From positions 1 through 41,423 of the forward strand of contig JAUWAC010000020.1 in assembly GCA_030602245.1 (NCBI GenBank): 41,423 bases of DNA, in the 5' to 3' direction. The notes under the pieces are model-generated. The model did no database searches. It was not told the DNA's origin and saw only the letters and a list, made by a program, of their open reading frames with translations. The first letter of the stretch is position 1. Each line of letters opens with the position of its first letter. The stretch is from Marinobacterium sp. GTDB lineage: Bacteria > Pseudomonadota > Gammaproteobacteria > Pseudomonadales > Balneatricaceae. The position numbers and the translations under genes were made by a program. This document shows positions 1 through 7,548 of this stretch, piece after piece.

Positions 1-16
1 CCGGACACCTCGTTAA
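1..16 (+). repeat. IS3-family left inverted repeat (partial)
   Basis: CCGGACACCTCGTTAA pairs with the right end of the element with one mismatch. Five outermost bases (TGATT, predicted from the right end) lie before the window. Confidence 0.88.
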
Positions 17-45
17 GGTGGTAAAACTACCGACCGAGGTGAAGC

Positions 46-336
46 ATGACAAGCAAACAGACACGACGCCGGTTCACGCCGGAATTTAAGAAAGACGCAG
101 TAGCTCTGGTCACGGAGCAAGGTTACACGATGGCCCAGGCCGCCCAAGCCGTGGATACCAGCGAGAATAACCTACGTCGCTGGAAAAAGGAGCTGGAGCA
201 GGAAGCCCGGGGAGAGAGGCTCGGTGCCCAGGAACGGGAGGAGTTGGCTCGGCTCCGGCGCGAGAACAAAGAGCTCCGGATGGAGAAAGAAATCCTAAAA
301 AAGGCCAGCGCCTTCTTTGCGAAAGAAATGAAGTGA
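46..336 (+). CDS. IS3-family transposase OrfA
   Basis: OrfA is the DNA-binding half of the IS3 transposase (96 residues). Residues 8-50 form the helix-turn-helix (RRFTPEFKKDAVAL, then a recognition helix ending at NNLRRWKKEL), and residues 65-85 are a leucine-zipper-like coiled coil with LRRENKELRMEKEIL, typical of the IS3 subgroup. OrfA alone usually binds the ends and regulates transposition; the active enzyme is the OrfAB fusion. The last codons overlap the start of orfB, and the slippery heptamer lies 31 bases before the OrfA stop codon. The start ATG at 46 follows the left repeat by 29 bases. Confidence 0.95.
   Translation: MTSKQTRRRFTPEFKKDAVALVTEQGYTMAQAAQAVDTSENNLRRWKKELEQEARGERLGAQEREELARLRRENKELRMEKEILKKASAFFAKEMK
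297..303 (+). other. Programmed -1 ribosomal frameshift site, A AAA AAG
   Basis: The heptamer A_AAA_AAG is in the orfA frame (codons Lys-Lys at 298-303). Slipping back one base leads into the orfB frame with no stop codon between 303 and 333, so a single OrfAB polypeptide can be made. This is the standard signal in IS3-family elements. Confidence 0.88.
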
Positions 337-1184
337 AGTACCGCTTCATCCAGGCTGAGCAGCAGCGCTACCCAATAACGGTGCTGTGCCGTGTTATGGC
401 CGTCAGCACCAGTGCCTATTACGGCTGGTGCCAGCGAGGAGGCCAGGTCATTGATAGCGCCGAGTGGCATCTCTGTCACCGCATGAAAGCGCTATTCAAG
501 CTGTCCCGGGAAAGCCTGGGCAGCCGCCAGATGATGAAGCAGCTACGCAAAGAAGGCTTTGAGATTGGTCGGTACCGGGTGCGCCGGTTGATGAAGCGGC
601 TGGGGCTTGTCGTTCGCCGAAAGCGACGGTTTGTGTTGACCACCGACAGCCGGCATGACTTGCCGGTAGCGGAGAACCACCTCAACCGGGACTTTCAGCC
701 TGAGGCTCCGAACCGGGTCTGGACGACCGACATCACATATATCTGGACCTTGCAGGGCTGGGTCTATTTGGCGGTGGTCCTGGATCTGCATTCGCGCCGA
801 GTGGTGGGCTGGAGCCTGGACAGGACTATGACGACAGCTCTGGTGACCCGAGCCTTGTTGATGGCCATTAACCTGAGACAGCCGCCAGCCGGGCTGCTGC
901 ATCACTCGGACCGAGGGAGCCAGTATGCGAGCCATGCCTACCAGAGGCTGCTCACACAGCACGGCATGGTGTGTTCCATGAGTCGTAAGGGTAACTGCTG
1001 GGATAACGCACCCACAGAGCGGTTCTTCAGCAGCTTGAAACGGGAATGGCTGACCGGAAATGTCTACCCAACCCGAGATGCCGCCGTGGCGGATGTGCAG
1101 GCTTACATCGCCTATTACAACTCATTTCGGCTGCATACGACGCTGGGCGACCTGACACCGATTGAATTCGAGCAATGTGCTTAA
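333..1184 (+). CDS. IS3-family transposase OrfB (DDE integrase core)
   Basis: OrfB is the catalytic half of the transposase, with an N-terminal HTH_21-like region followed by an rve integrase core. The acidic triad is visible: Asp in VWTTDITYI, Asp in HHSDRGSQY and Glu in NAPTERFFSSLK, the last two spaced as expected for DD(35)E enzymes. The frame opens with GTG at 333, but the protein is probably made mainly as an OrfAB fusion by frameshifting at 297-303. At 283 residues it is full length for the family. It ends 17 bases before the IS boundary and its stop codon lies in the right inverted repeat. Confidence 0.95.
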   Translation: MKYRFIQAEQQRYPITVLCRVMAVSTSAYYGWCQRGGQVIDSAEWHLCHRMKALFKLSRESLGSRQMMKQLRKEGFEIGRYRVRRLMKRLGLVVRRKRRFVLTTDSRHDLPVAENHLNRDFQPEAPNRVWTTDITYIWTLQGWVYLAVVLDLHSRRVVGWSLDRTMTTALVTRALLMAINLRQPPAGLLHHSDRGSQYASHAYQRLLTQHGMVCSMSRKGNCWDNAPTERFFSSLKREWLTGNVYPTRDAAVADVQAYIAYYNSFRLHTTLGDLTPIEFEQCA

Positions 1185-1201
1185 CGAAGTGTCCGGAATC
1201 A
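1181..1201 (-). repeat. IS3-family right inverted repeat
   Basis: Read on the minus strand this is TGATTCCGGACACTTCGTTAA. The inner 16 bases match the left end at 15 positions. The outermost TGA also serves as the stop codon of the interrupted relaxase frame. Confidence 0.88.
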
Positions 1202-1786
1202 CTTGACCACTACATAAGCATCATTGCCCGCTTTTTTCCCCTTTCCTGTTCGGTCATTGCCTTGCGCACGCTTTCGAGCCTGCTCGCCTTTATGAATAAT
1301 CTGAAAATCATCGGCAGGTGCTGTATTACCGATCAAAATATGGATATGGGGATGTGTTTCGTCCCAGTGCAGGGCCGCAGCCCTCACCAAACCCGGAAAC
1401 TCATTTTGAGCAAAGATGATCACGTCTTCGGCCCAGTCCCTTACATCATCAATCATGCGCTGACGGTCTGGTTCTGGTAGTGAATGTATATCGTTTAAGG
1501 AAGTGGGGTGGCTGGCGATCAGGCCAATACCAACGTTAGCATCCTTCCGGAGTTTTCTTGGCTTTCCGCCGTGATTGACCTTACTCTTATCGGCTGCTGC
1601 GACAATTTGCTCTGCCGCCTCGACGAAGGAAGTGCCCAGCAGGTACTCAGGCGGTTGGGGTGTGATAACGTGAGGGTGGCTACCTGAAGTACGGTCGGCT
1701 TCTTGTGCTATCGATATCAGGCTACGTTTGTTTTCCTTCCCCTGTCGAGCATAGGCTTCATAATGGATGAATTGATATCCTGCCAT
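1199..1786 (-). pseudogene. Relaxase/mobilization protein (Pre/MobV-like), truncated by IS3 insertion
   Basis: The N-terminal 195 residues of a plasmid-type relaxase remain. The start MAGYQFIHYEAYARQG resembles Mob_Pre/relaxase N-termini, and residues in HWDETHPHIHIL form the histidine metal-binding signature (HxDE..PHxH) that such enzymes use to nick the transfer origin. The frame stops at 1199-1201, where the terminal TGA of the IS forms the stop codon, so everything after position 1202 (minus-strand sense) has been displaced to the other side of the IS. The product would lack the C-terminal part and is probably non-functional. Assignment to MobV rather than another histidine-hydrophobe-histidine relaxase family is inference from motif spacing. 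Confidence 0.72.
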
Positions 1787-1837
1787 ACTAAAATCCTTTT
1801 CATGTTTTCAAGTCCTTGTTTTGTTTAAAATTAAAAT

Positions 1838-1925
1838 TTGGTCAAAGACCAAGTGACCGACTATGTCTTACCGTTTTCGCTGCGCGAACGGTAAGACGTC
1901 GGCCAAGGGGGAGTCCCCCCCTTGG
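1838..1925. other. Cluster of perfect inverted repeats, candidate origin of transfer
   Basis: Three perfect inverted repeats are packed between the integrase stop and the relaxase start: 6 bp arms at 1838-1843/1847-1852, 11 bp arms at 1865-1875/1887-1897 (GTCTTACCGTT / AACGGTAAGAC), and 9 bp arms at 1903-1911/1917-1925 (CCAAGGGGG / CCCCCTTGG). Origins of transfer of small mobilizable elements commonly lie just upstream of the relaxase gene and contain such repeats. The third repeat could instead be a terminator-like stem, although it has no T-run. Function is inferred from position and structure only. Confidence 0.45.
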
Positions 1926-1950
1926 AACCCCCTGAGGGGCGGCACCACCG

Positions 1951-3804
1951 TCAAGAGGTGCTGCCTTTCTCACGCGCTTTACGTGCCTTCTCTGCCTGCT
2001 TACGGTCCCAGCGCTTTTTCACATCCACCGGACGACCATGCTCTGGGCGTCCACGCCAGCGGGCAAAATCCAAGAAGGCTTTGAAGTTCAGGTGAGACAA
2101 GTCTATTCCGTGATCAATCATGTTGACCGTATCTCCGAGCTGGCGAATTCCACGGCCACGGCCATAGCGTGAAGTGGTCGACCCGTGCTCATGTCCGACG
2201 ACAGAAGCGATGCGTGCCTCCTCGACGTCCAAATCAACCAGACACTGAATCACGGTATGTCGAGTCGAGTGGAATACCTTGTCTTCAGGGTCGGTCAAGG
2301 CGCAATGCTCCAGATAGCCCTGCATCTTGCCGTTACCATTGAACCAGTCACTGACCTTTTTGCCGTACTTGTTCTTGGCGTCATAGTTGAGACCGATAAA
2401 TAGCAATTCGTGATCCGGTGACTCAGCCAGACGCGATTTCACGAAGTCGAGGAAGCCGTTATTGAGCAGCAAGTTATGCACAGGCACTTTGCGAATCGAG
2501 TTGTCTGTTTTAACGGACTGGCCTTCACCTTGTTCTTGGAAATGGAAACACCAATATCCCTGCGTCTGAATAATGTCGCAAATACGTAGCTGACAGATTT
2601 CGTTCAACCGTGCGCCGGTATGCAGGGCGATCAGGAGAGCCCAGAAATGGTAAGCGTACAGGTCGCGTGTTCGGCTCAATGGTGTCTGGCGATAGGGGTA
2701 GCCGTTGAACAGCTTTGTAAGGTCGTCTTGAGTGAAGCCCTGTCGCTTGGAGTTAGTCTTGCCGGAAACTTTGAACTCAACACCATCTGCGATGTTGATG
2801 TGATGGTATTCTTCGGCATAGGCGAACCGGCAAATGGCTTGGAACAGTATGAAATACTTCTTGGCGGTATGTGCCACGATGACCTTGTCACCATCCTTGT
2901 AGCGACGATCAGGTATCTCTTTCACCCGATCACGCATGGCGCGAGCGTCAGCCCGTGTCAGTGTGTTGAAGGGTTTGCTCGTATCGATTAACTCGAACAT
3001 GAAGTCGATACGGGACTGTCCATGCTTGCGGGTATTCTCGTCAGACCATTCATCAGAGCTGATCTTATGTTTGATGAACAGCTCGACCACTTCCTTGATG
3101 GGCTTGGATTCACTGCCACTATCGTTAAAGCCGCCCCCGCCACCACCGAAGGCTCGGCGTTTGTTTAGCCATTCTTCCGCATCTTCCTTATCCTGCTGAT
3201 GACTACCGGAATCAAACGTGATTTTCTCAGGGCCGTGTTCAACGGTGACGCGGTTGAAAATATCGCTGCTGTATGTATTGGTTGTTGGCCTCCACGAGTG
3301 GGATGTGCGGATAGTAGGGTCTATGACCTCAACGACCAAATCAGATGTGCGGGAAAATGGTTTGTATCGGGATTGGATGGGACGCGGTGCGGCTTTCCAC
3401 GATAGGTTGCGTGACAGGATGGTCACAGGGGCAACCGAAGTATGGATCAGGTCGGGGATGTGCTCAGTGGTATGGGGCTCCTGACAGGGTACTGACATAG
3501 TATCGCTCCTTGATACGTCCAAGTTGATAATTTCGTTGTTTGCTACACATTGTTTAATCCGGTCAAAAATACTGGATGGATAGACAGTATAATATTGACT
3601 TCTCAGAAATTCAATATTTTTCTGAAAAAATGTTGCGTGCTCGTAAATTCTATGCTTGGCGATCTCGCGCTGTTTCGTTTTCAAGGAAAAGCGGATATCC
3701 CGATGAGGGATGTTGTACGCCGCACGGATATCCGCAGGCAAAACGAAACGGGCAAAGAAGTTGCCGGTATCAGAACGGTATGTGTAGGGAAGGGATGTAC
3801 CCAT
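1951..3804 (-). CDS. Tyrosine recombinase (integrase) of the ssrA-associated element
   Basis: This integrase catalyses site-specific insertion and excision of the mobile element. The N-terminus (about residues 5-60, YTYRSDTGNFFARFVLP) resembles the DUF6538 domain found on phage-type integrases. A long low-similarity stretch (about 65-230) ends in a six-glycine run at 220-225, a core-binding domain follows at about 235-345, and the catalytic domain lies at about 355-555. The active-site set is complete: Arg399 (HTGARL), probable Lys432, His512 and Arg515 (FHSTRH), His538 (VVGHEHG) and Tyr547. At 617 residues it is longer than typical 400-residue phage integrases. The gene starts 95 bases from the 3' end of ssrA and reads away from it, the usual arrangement for an element using ssrA as its attachment site. 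Confidence 0.9.
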   Translation of the reverse strand: MGTSLPYTYRSDTGNFFARFVLPADIRAAYNIPHRDIRFSLKTKQREIAKHRIYEHATFFQKNIEFLRSQYYTVYPSSIFDRIKQCVANNEIINLDVSRSDTMSVPCQEPHTTEHIPDLIHTSVAPVTILSRNLSWKAAPRPIQSRYKPFSRTSDLVVEVIDPTIRTSHSWRPTTNTYSSDIFNRVTVEHGPEKITFDSGSHQQDKEDAEEWLNKRRAFGGGGGGFNDSGSESKPIKEVVELFIKHKISSDEWSDENTRKHGQSRIDFMFELIDTSKPFNTLTRADARAMRDRVKEIPDRRYKDGDKVIVAHTAKKYFILFQAICRFAYAEEYHHINIADGVEFKVSGKTNSKRQGFTQDDLTKLFNGYPYRQTPLSRTRDLYAYHFWALLIALHTGARLNEICQLRICDIIQTQGYWCFHFQEQGEGQSVKTDNSIRKVPVHNLLLNNGFLDFVKSRLAESPDHELLFIGLNYDAKNKYGKKVSDWFNGNGKMQGYLEHCALTDPEDKVFHSTRHTVIQCLVDLDVEEARIASVVGHEHGSTTSRYGRGRGIRQLGDTVNMIDHGIDLSHLNFKAFLDFARWRGRPEHGRPVDVKKRWDRKQAEKARKAREKGSTS

Positions 3805-3815
3805 CGAGAACCCCC

Positions 3816-3837
3816 AGTGTCACCTGTGAGTGTCACC
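3816..3837. repeat. Pair of 9-bp direct repeats between integrase and ssrA
   Basis: AGTGTCACC occurs at 3816-3824 and again at 3829-3837, a 13-base period, just upstream of the integrase start. Short direct repeats at this place can be arm-type binding sites for the integrase or an excisionase; that role is inferred from position. Confidence 0.4.
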
Positions 3838-3861
3838 AATCCAAGAAGGGGAATTCTCTCT

Positions 3862-3890
3862 GAGAAAAACCACTTGAGAGTCAAGTGGTT
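3862..3890 (-). terminator. Rho-independent terminator downstream of ssrA
   Basis: On the minus strand a perfect 10-bp stem (3881-3890 with 3868-3877, loop GAG/CTC) ends in GGTTTTT and lies 10 bases past the tmRNA 3' end. It is oriented to stop ssrA transcription before the integrase gene. It lies on the element side of the junction. Confidence 0.7.
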
Positions 3891-3899
3891 ATAGCAATT

Positions 3900-3930
3900 T
3901 GGTGGAGGTGGCGGGTTTCGAACCCGCGTC
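3900..3930. other. Probable attachment site (3' end of ssrA)
   Basis: The T-arm and acceptor end of ssrA, including the encoded CCA (complement of 3900-3902), abut the integrase region. Integrases next to ssrA normally recombine within this 3' segment and rebuild a functional gene end. The second copy of the core, which would mark the other end of the element, is not in the window, so the exact crossover is not resolved. Confidence 0.5.
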
Positions 3931-4131
3931 CGCCAATCCTCTGCCTCGAGATCTACATGCTTAGGCATCTCTATTGAGTTAACCCGTCGCGACCCGAGAG
4001 CCAGGGTGCTATGGGCGAGCCCTTTTCGTTTTAACCGTTCAGCTTAGGGCGAAGCATCCCGGCGATTCTGTCTCGTATGACACCGCGGAATCAGTAAGTT
4101 ACAGACACCTTACAGCGCGGCGCTGGCAGAC

Positions 4132-4164
4132 TTAAGCTGCCAGAGCGTAGTTATCGTCGTTTGC
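4132..4164 (-). CDS. tmRNA-encoded proteolysis tag
   Basis: The resume codon GCA at 4164-4162 opens the peptide ANDDNYALAA followed by TAA at 4134-4132. The tag ends in the hydrophobic ALAA recognised by ClpXP-type proteases and is the form known from Pseudomonas relatives. Too short for ordinary gene finding. Confidence 0.92.
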   Translation of the reverse strand, partial: ANDDNYALAA

Positions 4165-4313
4165 AACTATAACTAGTGTGATGAGGGATTTACGAGAATC
4201 ATCACGTTCTCGGCATGCACCCAAGGGTTCGTAATCGGCGTCGAAGCCAAGTCACCCCCGGATAAGAGCGCAAATGGTACGCGATCAGTAGACAACATGA
4301 AAGAGGCTGAAGT

Positions 4314-4787
4314 TCACTGGGCAGCCATCAGGCGCTGCTTCTGGCGATTCCAGTCCTTTTCCTTCTCGGCGGCGCGTTTGTCGTGCAGCTTCTTGCCTTT
4401 CACCAGTGCGATTTCGCACTTCACCATGCCGTTTTTCCAGTACAGGGCGAGTGCCACGCAGGTGTAGCCTTTCGCTTCGACGGCGCCGGTGAGCTTGTGA
4501 ATTTCGTTTTTGTGCAGCAGCAGCTTGCGGTCACGACGCGGGTCGGCGACGACGTGGGTGCTGGCGGTGATCAGCGGTGTGATGTGGGCACCCACAAGCC
4601 AGGCTTCGCCGTTTTTGAAGACGACGTAGGAGTCGATCAGCTGGGCACGACCTTCACGCAGGCTCTTGACCTCCCATCCGGTCAGGGACAGGCCGGCCTC
4701 GAACTTGGATTCGATGGTGTATTCGTGCTTCGCACGCTTGTTGAGGCAGATGGTATTTCCGCCCGGAGCCTTTTTCTTTTTTGCCAT
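4314..4787 (-). CDS. smpB: SsrA-binding protein SmpB
   Basis: SmpB binds tmRNA and delivers it to stalled ribosomes in trans-translation. The 157-residue protein has the family features: a basic N-terminus (MAKKKK), the OB-fold core with [18 protein letters not shown] and [14 protein letters not shown], and a basic C-terminal tail containing WNRQKQRL that enters the empty mRNA channel. The ATG at 4787 gives the standard length. Its partner ssrA lies 54 bases downstream on the same strand, so the two halves of the system are adjacent. Confidence 0.97.
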   Translation of the reverse strand: MAKKKKAPGGNTICLNKRAKHEYTIESKFEAGLSLTGWEVKSLREGRAQLIDSYVVFKNGEAWLVGAHITPLITASTHVVADPRRDRKLLLHKNEIHKLTGAVEAKGYTCVALALYWKNGMVKCEIALVKGKKLHDKRAAEKEKDWNRQKQRLMAAQ

Positions 4788-4970
4788 GGGGCGCGATTAT
4801 ACGGCCCGGCATTGGGCAAAGGAAGGGAGTTCGATGGCCGGGTGTGGGCAAAAAAGGGACAGGTTTTGATCAGATGGTCAGCAAATGTCGGTGAATTTGC
4901 GCGTAACGGTTGCTAGCTTTGGCTGAAACATGAACAATTGCGCGCCTAACGCGAAACCAGAGTGAGAACC

Positions 4971-6338
4971 ATGCACAAAAAGCAGTCGATTCATGGTGCC
5001 TGGGCGAACCGCTGGATCTTCATCCTGGCGGCGACTGGCTCAGCTGTCGGGTTGGGGAATATCTGGAAGTTCCCTTACATCGCCGGTGAAAACGGGGGCG
5101 GAGCCTTCGTGCTGGTGTATCTGTTCTGCATTTTGTTGGTCGGTGTGCCGATCATGATGGCGGAAGTGCTGGTCGGCCGGCGCGGACGTCAGAGCCCGAT
5201 CAACTCGATGCGCGAGACAGCCTATGAAGCGGGCCATCATGGTCGCTGGGCCAGCGTTGGCTGGATGGGCGCGCTGGCCGGGTTCTTCATTTTCTCGTTC
5301 TATTCGGTCGTTGCCGGCTGGGTGCTCTATTACATCGCCGGTATGGGCAGCGGGCAGTTCATCGATATTGGCAGCGAGCAGGCAGGGCAGATCTTCAACA
5401 ATCTGCTGGCCGATGCGGAGACGCTGCTGATCTGGCACACGCTGTTTGTCGTCATGGTGATGGTGGTCATTGCCGGTGGCGTCAATAAGGGCCTCGAGCG
5501 CGCGACGCGGGTGCTGATGCCGTTGCTGTTCGTGCTGTTGTTCGTACTGCTGGTGTATTCCGCCAACAGCGGCTATTTCGCTGAAGGCTGGGATTTCCTG
5601 TTCCACTTCGAGCCGGAGGCGCTGTCGTGGAATGCGGTGCTGGTGGCCCTTGGGCACGCATTCTTTACGCTGTCGCTCGGCATGGGCTCGATCATGGCCT
5701 ACGGTTCCTACATGGGTAAACGGGACTCGATCGGCGGGACAGTGCTGACGATCGCGGCGCTGGATACGCTGGTGGCGCTGATCGCCGGTCTGGCGATTTT
5801 CCCGATCGTGTTTGCGAACCAGCTCGATCCGGGGGCCGGTCCGGGCCTGATGTTCATCACGCTGCCGGTGGCGTTCAGCCAGATGGCGGGCGGTCAGGTG
5901 TTCGGCTTCCTGTTCTTCCTGATGGTCGGCTTTGCGGCCTGGACGTCGGCGATCTCGCTGATGGAGCCGGGTGCGGCCTGGCTGGTCGAGACGCTGGGAC
6001 TGAGCCGCGTGCGGGCGTCGATTCTGCTCGGCTTCATCGTCTGGGCGCTCGGATTGCTGGCACTGGGGTCGTTCAACGTCACCGCCGACTGGCTGGTGTT
6101 TGGCATGACGGCGTTTGATTTCCTCGACTTCCTGACGGCGAACATCATGCTGCCGCTGGGTGGCTTCTTCGTGGCGCTGTTTGTCGGCTGGTATCTGACC
6201 CGCGAGATGACCGAGGATGAACTGGCGCTGCGCTGGCCGCTGGCTTACGAGGCGTGGCGCTTCACTATCCGCTACATCGCGCCGAGCGCGGTCGCGGTGA
6301 TCTTCGCCCTCAACCTGTATCAGAAACTCGCGGCATAG
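4971..6338 (+). CDS. Sodium-dependent transporter, NSS/SNF family
   Basis: This is an inner-membrane symporter that uses the Na+ gradient to import an amino acid or related small molecule. The first membrane helix carries the LeuT-like signature GSAVGLGNIWKFPY (about residues 23-36) followed by ENGGGAF, which form the Na+ and substrate sites in the family. About 11-12 hydrophobic segments can be seen over 455 residues. I prefer ATG 4971 (MHKKQSIHG) over an in-frame GTG at 4962, because homologues start close to the first helix. The gene ends 17 bases before ratA. The substrate cannot be told from sequence. Confidence 0.9.
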   Translation: MHKKQSIHGAWANRWIFILAATGSAVGLGNIWKFPYIAGENGGGAFVLVYLFCILLVGVPIMMAEVLVGRRGRQSPINSMRETAYEAGHHGRWASVGWMGALAGFFIFSFYSVVAGWVLYYIAGMGSGQFIDIGSEQAGQIFNNLLADAETLLIWHTLFVVMVMVVIAGGVNKGLERATRVLMPLLFVLLFVLLVYSANSGYFAEGWDFLFHFEPEALSWNAVLVALGHAFFTLSLGMGSIMAYGSYMGKRDSIGGTVLTIAALDTLVALIAGLAIFPIVFANQLDPGAGPGLMFITLPVAFSQMAGGQVFGFLFFLMVGFAAWTSAISLMEPGAAWLVETLGLSRVRASILLGFIVWALGLLALGSFNVTADWLVFGMTAFDFLDFLTANIMLPLGGFFVALFVGWYLTREMTEDELALRWPLAYEAWRFTIRYIAPSAVAVIFALNLYQKLAA

Positions 6339-6355
6339 GCTTAACGGGAGCGGCT

Positions 6356-6787
6356 ATGGCTCAGGTAAACCGCAGCGCGCTGGTGTTGCACACGGCGGAA
6401 GAGATGTTCGATCTGGTCCATGATGTGCGCCGGTATCCGGAATTTCTGCCCTGGTGCGCGGCCACCGAGGTGATCAGTGAGACCGCGGATACGCTGGAGG
6501 CGACGCTGCACCTGGCCAAGGGGGGGCTGAAGTACAGCTTCACCACCCGCAACCGGCTGGAACGGCCCGGCCGCATGGAGATCGCGCTGGTGCGCGGGCC
6601 GTTCAAGTCGCTGACCGGGGTCTGGACCTTCACGCCGCTGAGCGAGGAGGCCAGCAAGGTCGAGCTGAACATGCATTTCGAGTTTTCGGGTAAACTGACC
6701 GGCGTGGCGATGGGCAAGGTGTTCAATTCGGTGGCGACGACGCTGGTGGATGCCTTCGTTAACCGCGCCGATCAGATCTACGGTTGA
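6356..6787 (+). CDS. ratA: RatA/Coq10-like START-domain protein
   Basis: A 143-residue single-domain protein of the SRPBCC/START fold (polyketide cyclase type). The start VNRSALVLHTAEEMFDLV and the block YPEFLPWCAATEVI are characteristic. In E. coli the homologue RatA was reported to block 70S ribosome assembly, while Coq10 relatives bind ubiquinone; which role applies here is not clear. The ATG at 6356 follows GGGAG at a proper distance; an upstream in-frame extension to 6254 lies within the preceding gene and is unlikely. It is followed by rnfH, a near-universal pairing in gammaproteobacteria. Confidence 0.92.
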   Translation: MAQVNRSALVLHTAEEMFDLVHDVRRYPEFLPWCAATEVISETADTLEATLHLAKGGLKYSFTTRNRLERPGRMEIALVRGPFKSLTGVWTFTPLSEEASKVELNMHFEFSGKLTGVAMGKVFNSVATTLVDAFVNRADQIYG

Positions 6788-6794
6788 GGACAGC

Positions 6795-7109
6795 ATGATT
6801 ACGGTTGAGGTGGCATACGCACTGCCGCACGAGCAGAAGATCGTGGCGCTCCAGGTTGAGGAGGGCTGCACGGTCTATGAGGCGGTGATCAAGTCGCGCA
6901 TCGCGGAGATGTTTTCGCAGATCGATGTGGAAAACGATCCGATGGGTATCTTCGGCAAGGCGGTGCGGGATCCGAAAACGACCGTGCTTAACGCCGGCGA
7001 CCGGGTCGAGATCTACCGTCCGCTGATTGCCGATCCGAAAGAGGCGCGTGCCAAGCGGGCGGCGAAAATGAAAGCGCAGAAAGAGAAGGAAAAGAGCGCT
7101 GAGGGCTGA
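6795..7109 (+). CDS. rnfH: RnfH family protein (RatB)
   Basis: A 104-residue ubiquitin/ThiS-like beta-grasp protein of unknown biochemical role, named for its association with the Rnf electron-transport genes in some bacteria. The block VEVAYALPHEQKIVALQV at the start and GDRVEIYRPLIADPKEARAKRA near residue 80 identify the family. The lysine-rich tail (KMKAQKEKEKS) is typical. The start at 6795 is 7 bases past the ratA stop, so the two are probably co-transcribed. It is convergent with bamE. Confidence 0.92.
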   Translation: MITVEVAYALPHEQKIVALQVEEGCTVYEAVIKSRIAEMFSQIDVENDPMGIFGKAVRDPKTTVLNAGDRVEIYRPLIADPKEARAKRAAKMKAQKEKEKSAEG

Positions 7110-7128
7110 GCCGACCTGACGCCGGCTC
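7108..7128. terminator. Weak hairpin between convergent rnfH and bamE
   Basis: GAGCCG (7108-7113) pairs with CGGCTC (7123-7128) across a 9-base loop in the 27-base gap between the two stop codons. There is no T-run, so intrinsic termination is doubtful. Confidence 0.25.
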
Positions 7129-7136
7129 GAAGCGCC

Positions 7137-7457
7137 TTACTGGGGCCGGAAGTCGCCGGTCAGACGGGTCAGTTTGCCGTCTTCGAAGTAGAGGGATACA
7201 CGCTCCTGCACCCGCGCTTCGCCGCCGGGCTTGAAGCTGTAGAGGTAGTCCCAGCGATCGGGGCTGAAGGTGTCGGCGATCAGCGGGGTACCCATGATGT
7301 AGCGTACCTGGTTCGGGGTCATGCCCGGACGCAACTGGTCGATCATCTCCTGAGTGACGACGTTCCCCTGCGGGATATCGATCTTGTACACTCCGGGGAA
7401 ATCCGAACAGGCACTGACCGAAACCGCCAGTGCGACACTAATCAAAACCTTTCGCAT
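7137..7457 (-). CDS. bamE: Outer membrane assembly lipoprotein BamE
   Basis: BamE is a small lipoprotein of the BAM complex that inserts beta-barrel proteins into the outer membrane. The 106-residue product starts [17 protein letters not shown], a lipoprotein signal peptide with the lipobox ending at Cys17. The SmpA/OmlA domain follows, with [18 protein letters not shown] and [14 protein letters not shown] as recognisable blocks. An upstream in-frame start at 7544 would bury the signal peptide and overlap the fur start, so ATG 7457 is chosen. bamE and fur are divergent, with 91 bases between starts, a conserved arrangement in this class. Confidence 0.95.
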   Translation of the reverse strand: MRKVLISVALAVSVSACSDFPGVYKIDIPQGNVVTQEMIDQLRPGMTPNQVRYIMGTPLIADTFSPDRWDYLYSFKPGGEARVQERVSLYFEDGKLTRLTGDFRPQ

Positions 7458-7548
7458 TTGTAAATGGCTTCCGTTTTCGCCGGTAAATGTAAGATAATGA
7501 AGTCTAACATTGCCTTTTGTGAACCGCATAGCGATTAGAGACAAGAAT

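Larger units (their letters stand above)
1..1201 (+). mobile_element. IS3-family insertion sequence, left tip missing
   Basis: The element has two overlapping reading frames (orfA, orfB) joined by a programmed -1 frameshift, bounded by terminal inverted repeats. Bases 1-16 match the reverse complement of 1181-1196 at 15 of 16 positions. The right end continues to the usual CA terminus at 1201, so the full left end should begin TGATT just before base 1, outside the window. It sits inside a relaxase gene on the minus strand, which stops at the IS boundary. The intact frames and slippery site suggest it may still be active. Confidence 0.93.
3900..4259 (-). ncRNA. ssrA: Transfer-messenger RNA (tmRNA)
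   Basis: tmRNA rescues stalled ribosomes by acting first as alanyl-tRNA and then as a short mRNA. The 5' end GGGGGTGACTTGGCTTCGAC pairs with the 3' end CACCTCC-A-CCA over seven positions, including the typical G-U at position 3, which fixes the ends at 4259 and 3900. The T-arm GGGTTCGAAACCC-type sequence is present and CCA is encoded. The tag reading frame lies at 4164-4132. It is 55 bases downstream of smpB on the same strand, the usual gammaproteobacterial order. A weak possible promoter hexamer (TTGTCT) is seen at 4295-4290, but no good -10. Confidence 0.96.

Noticed and set aside
1175..1480. Plus-strand frame of 101 codons past the IS
   Set aside because: It begins inside orfB and is the antisense of the relaxase fragment.
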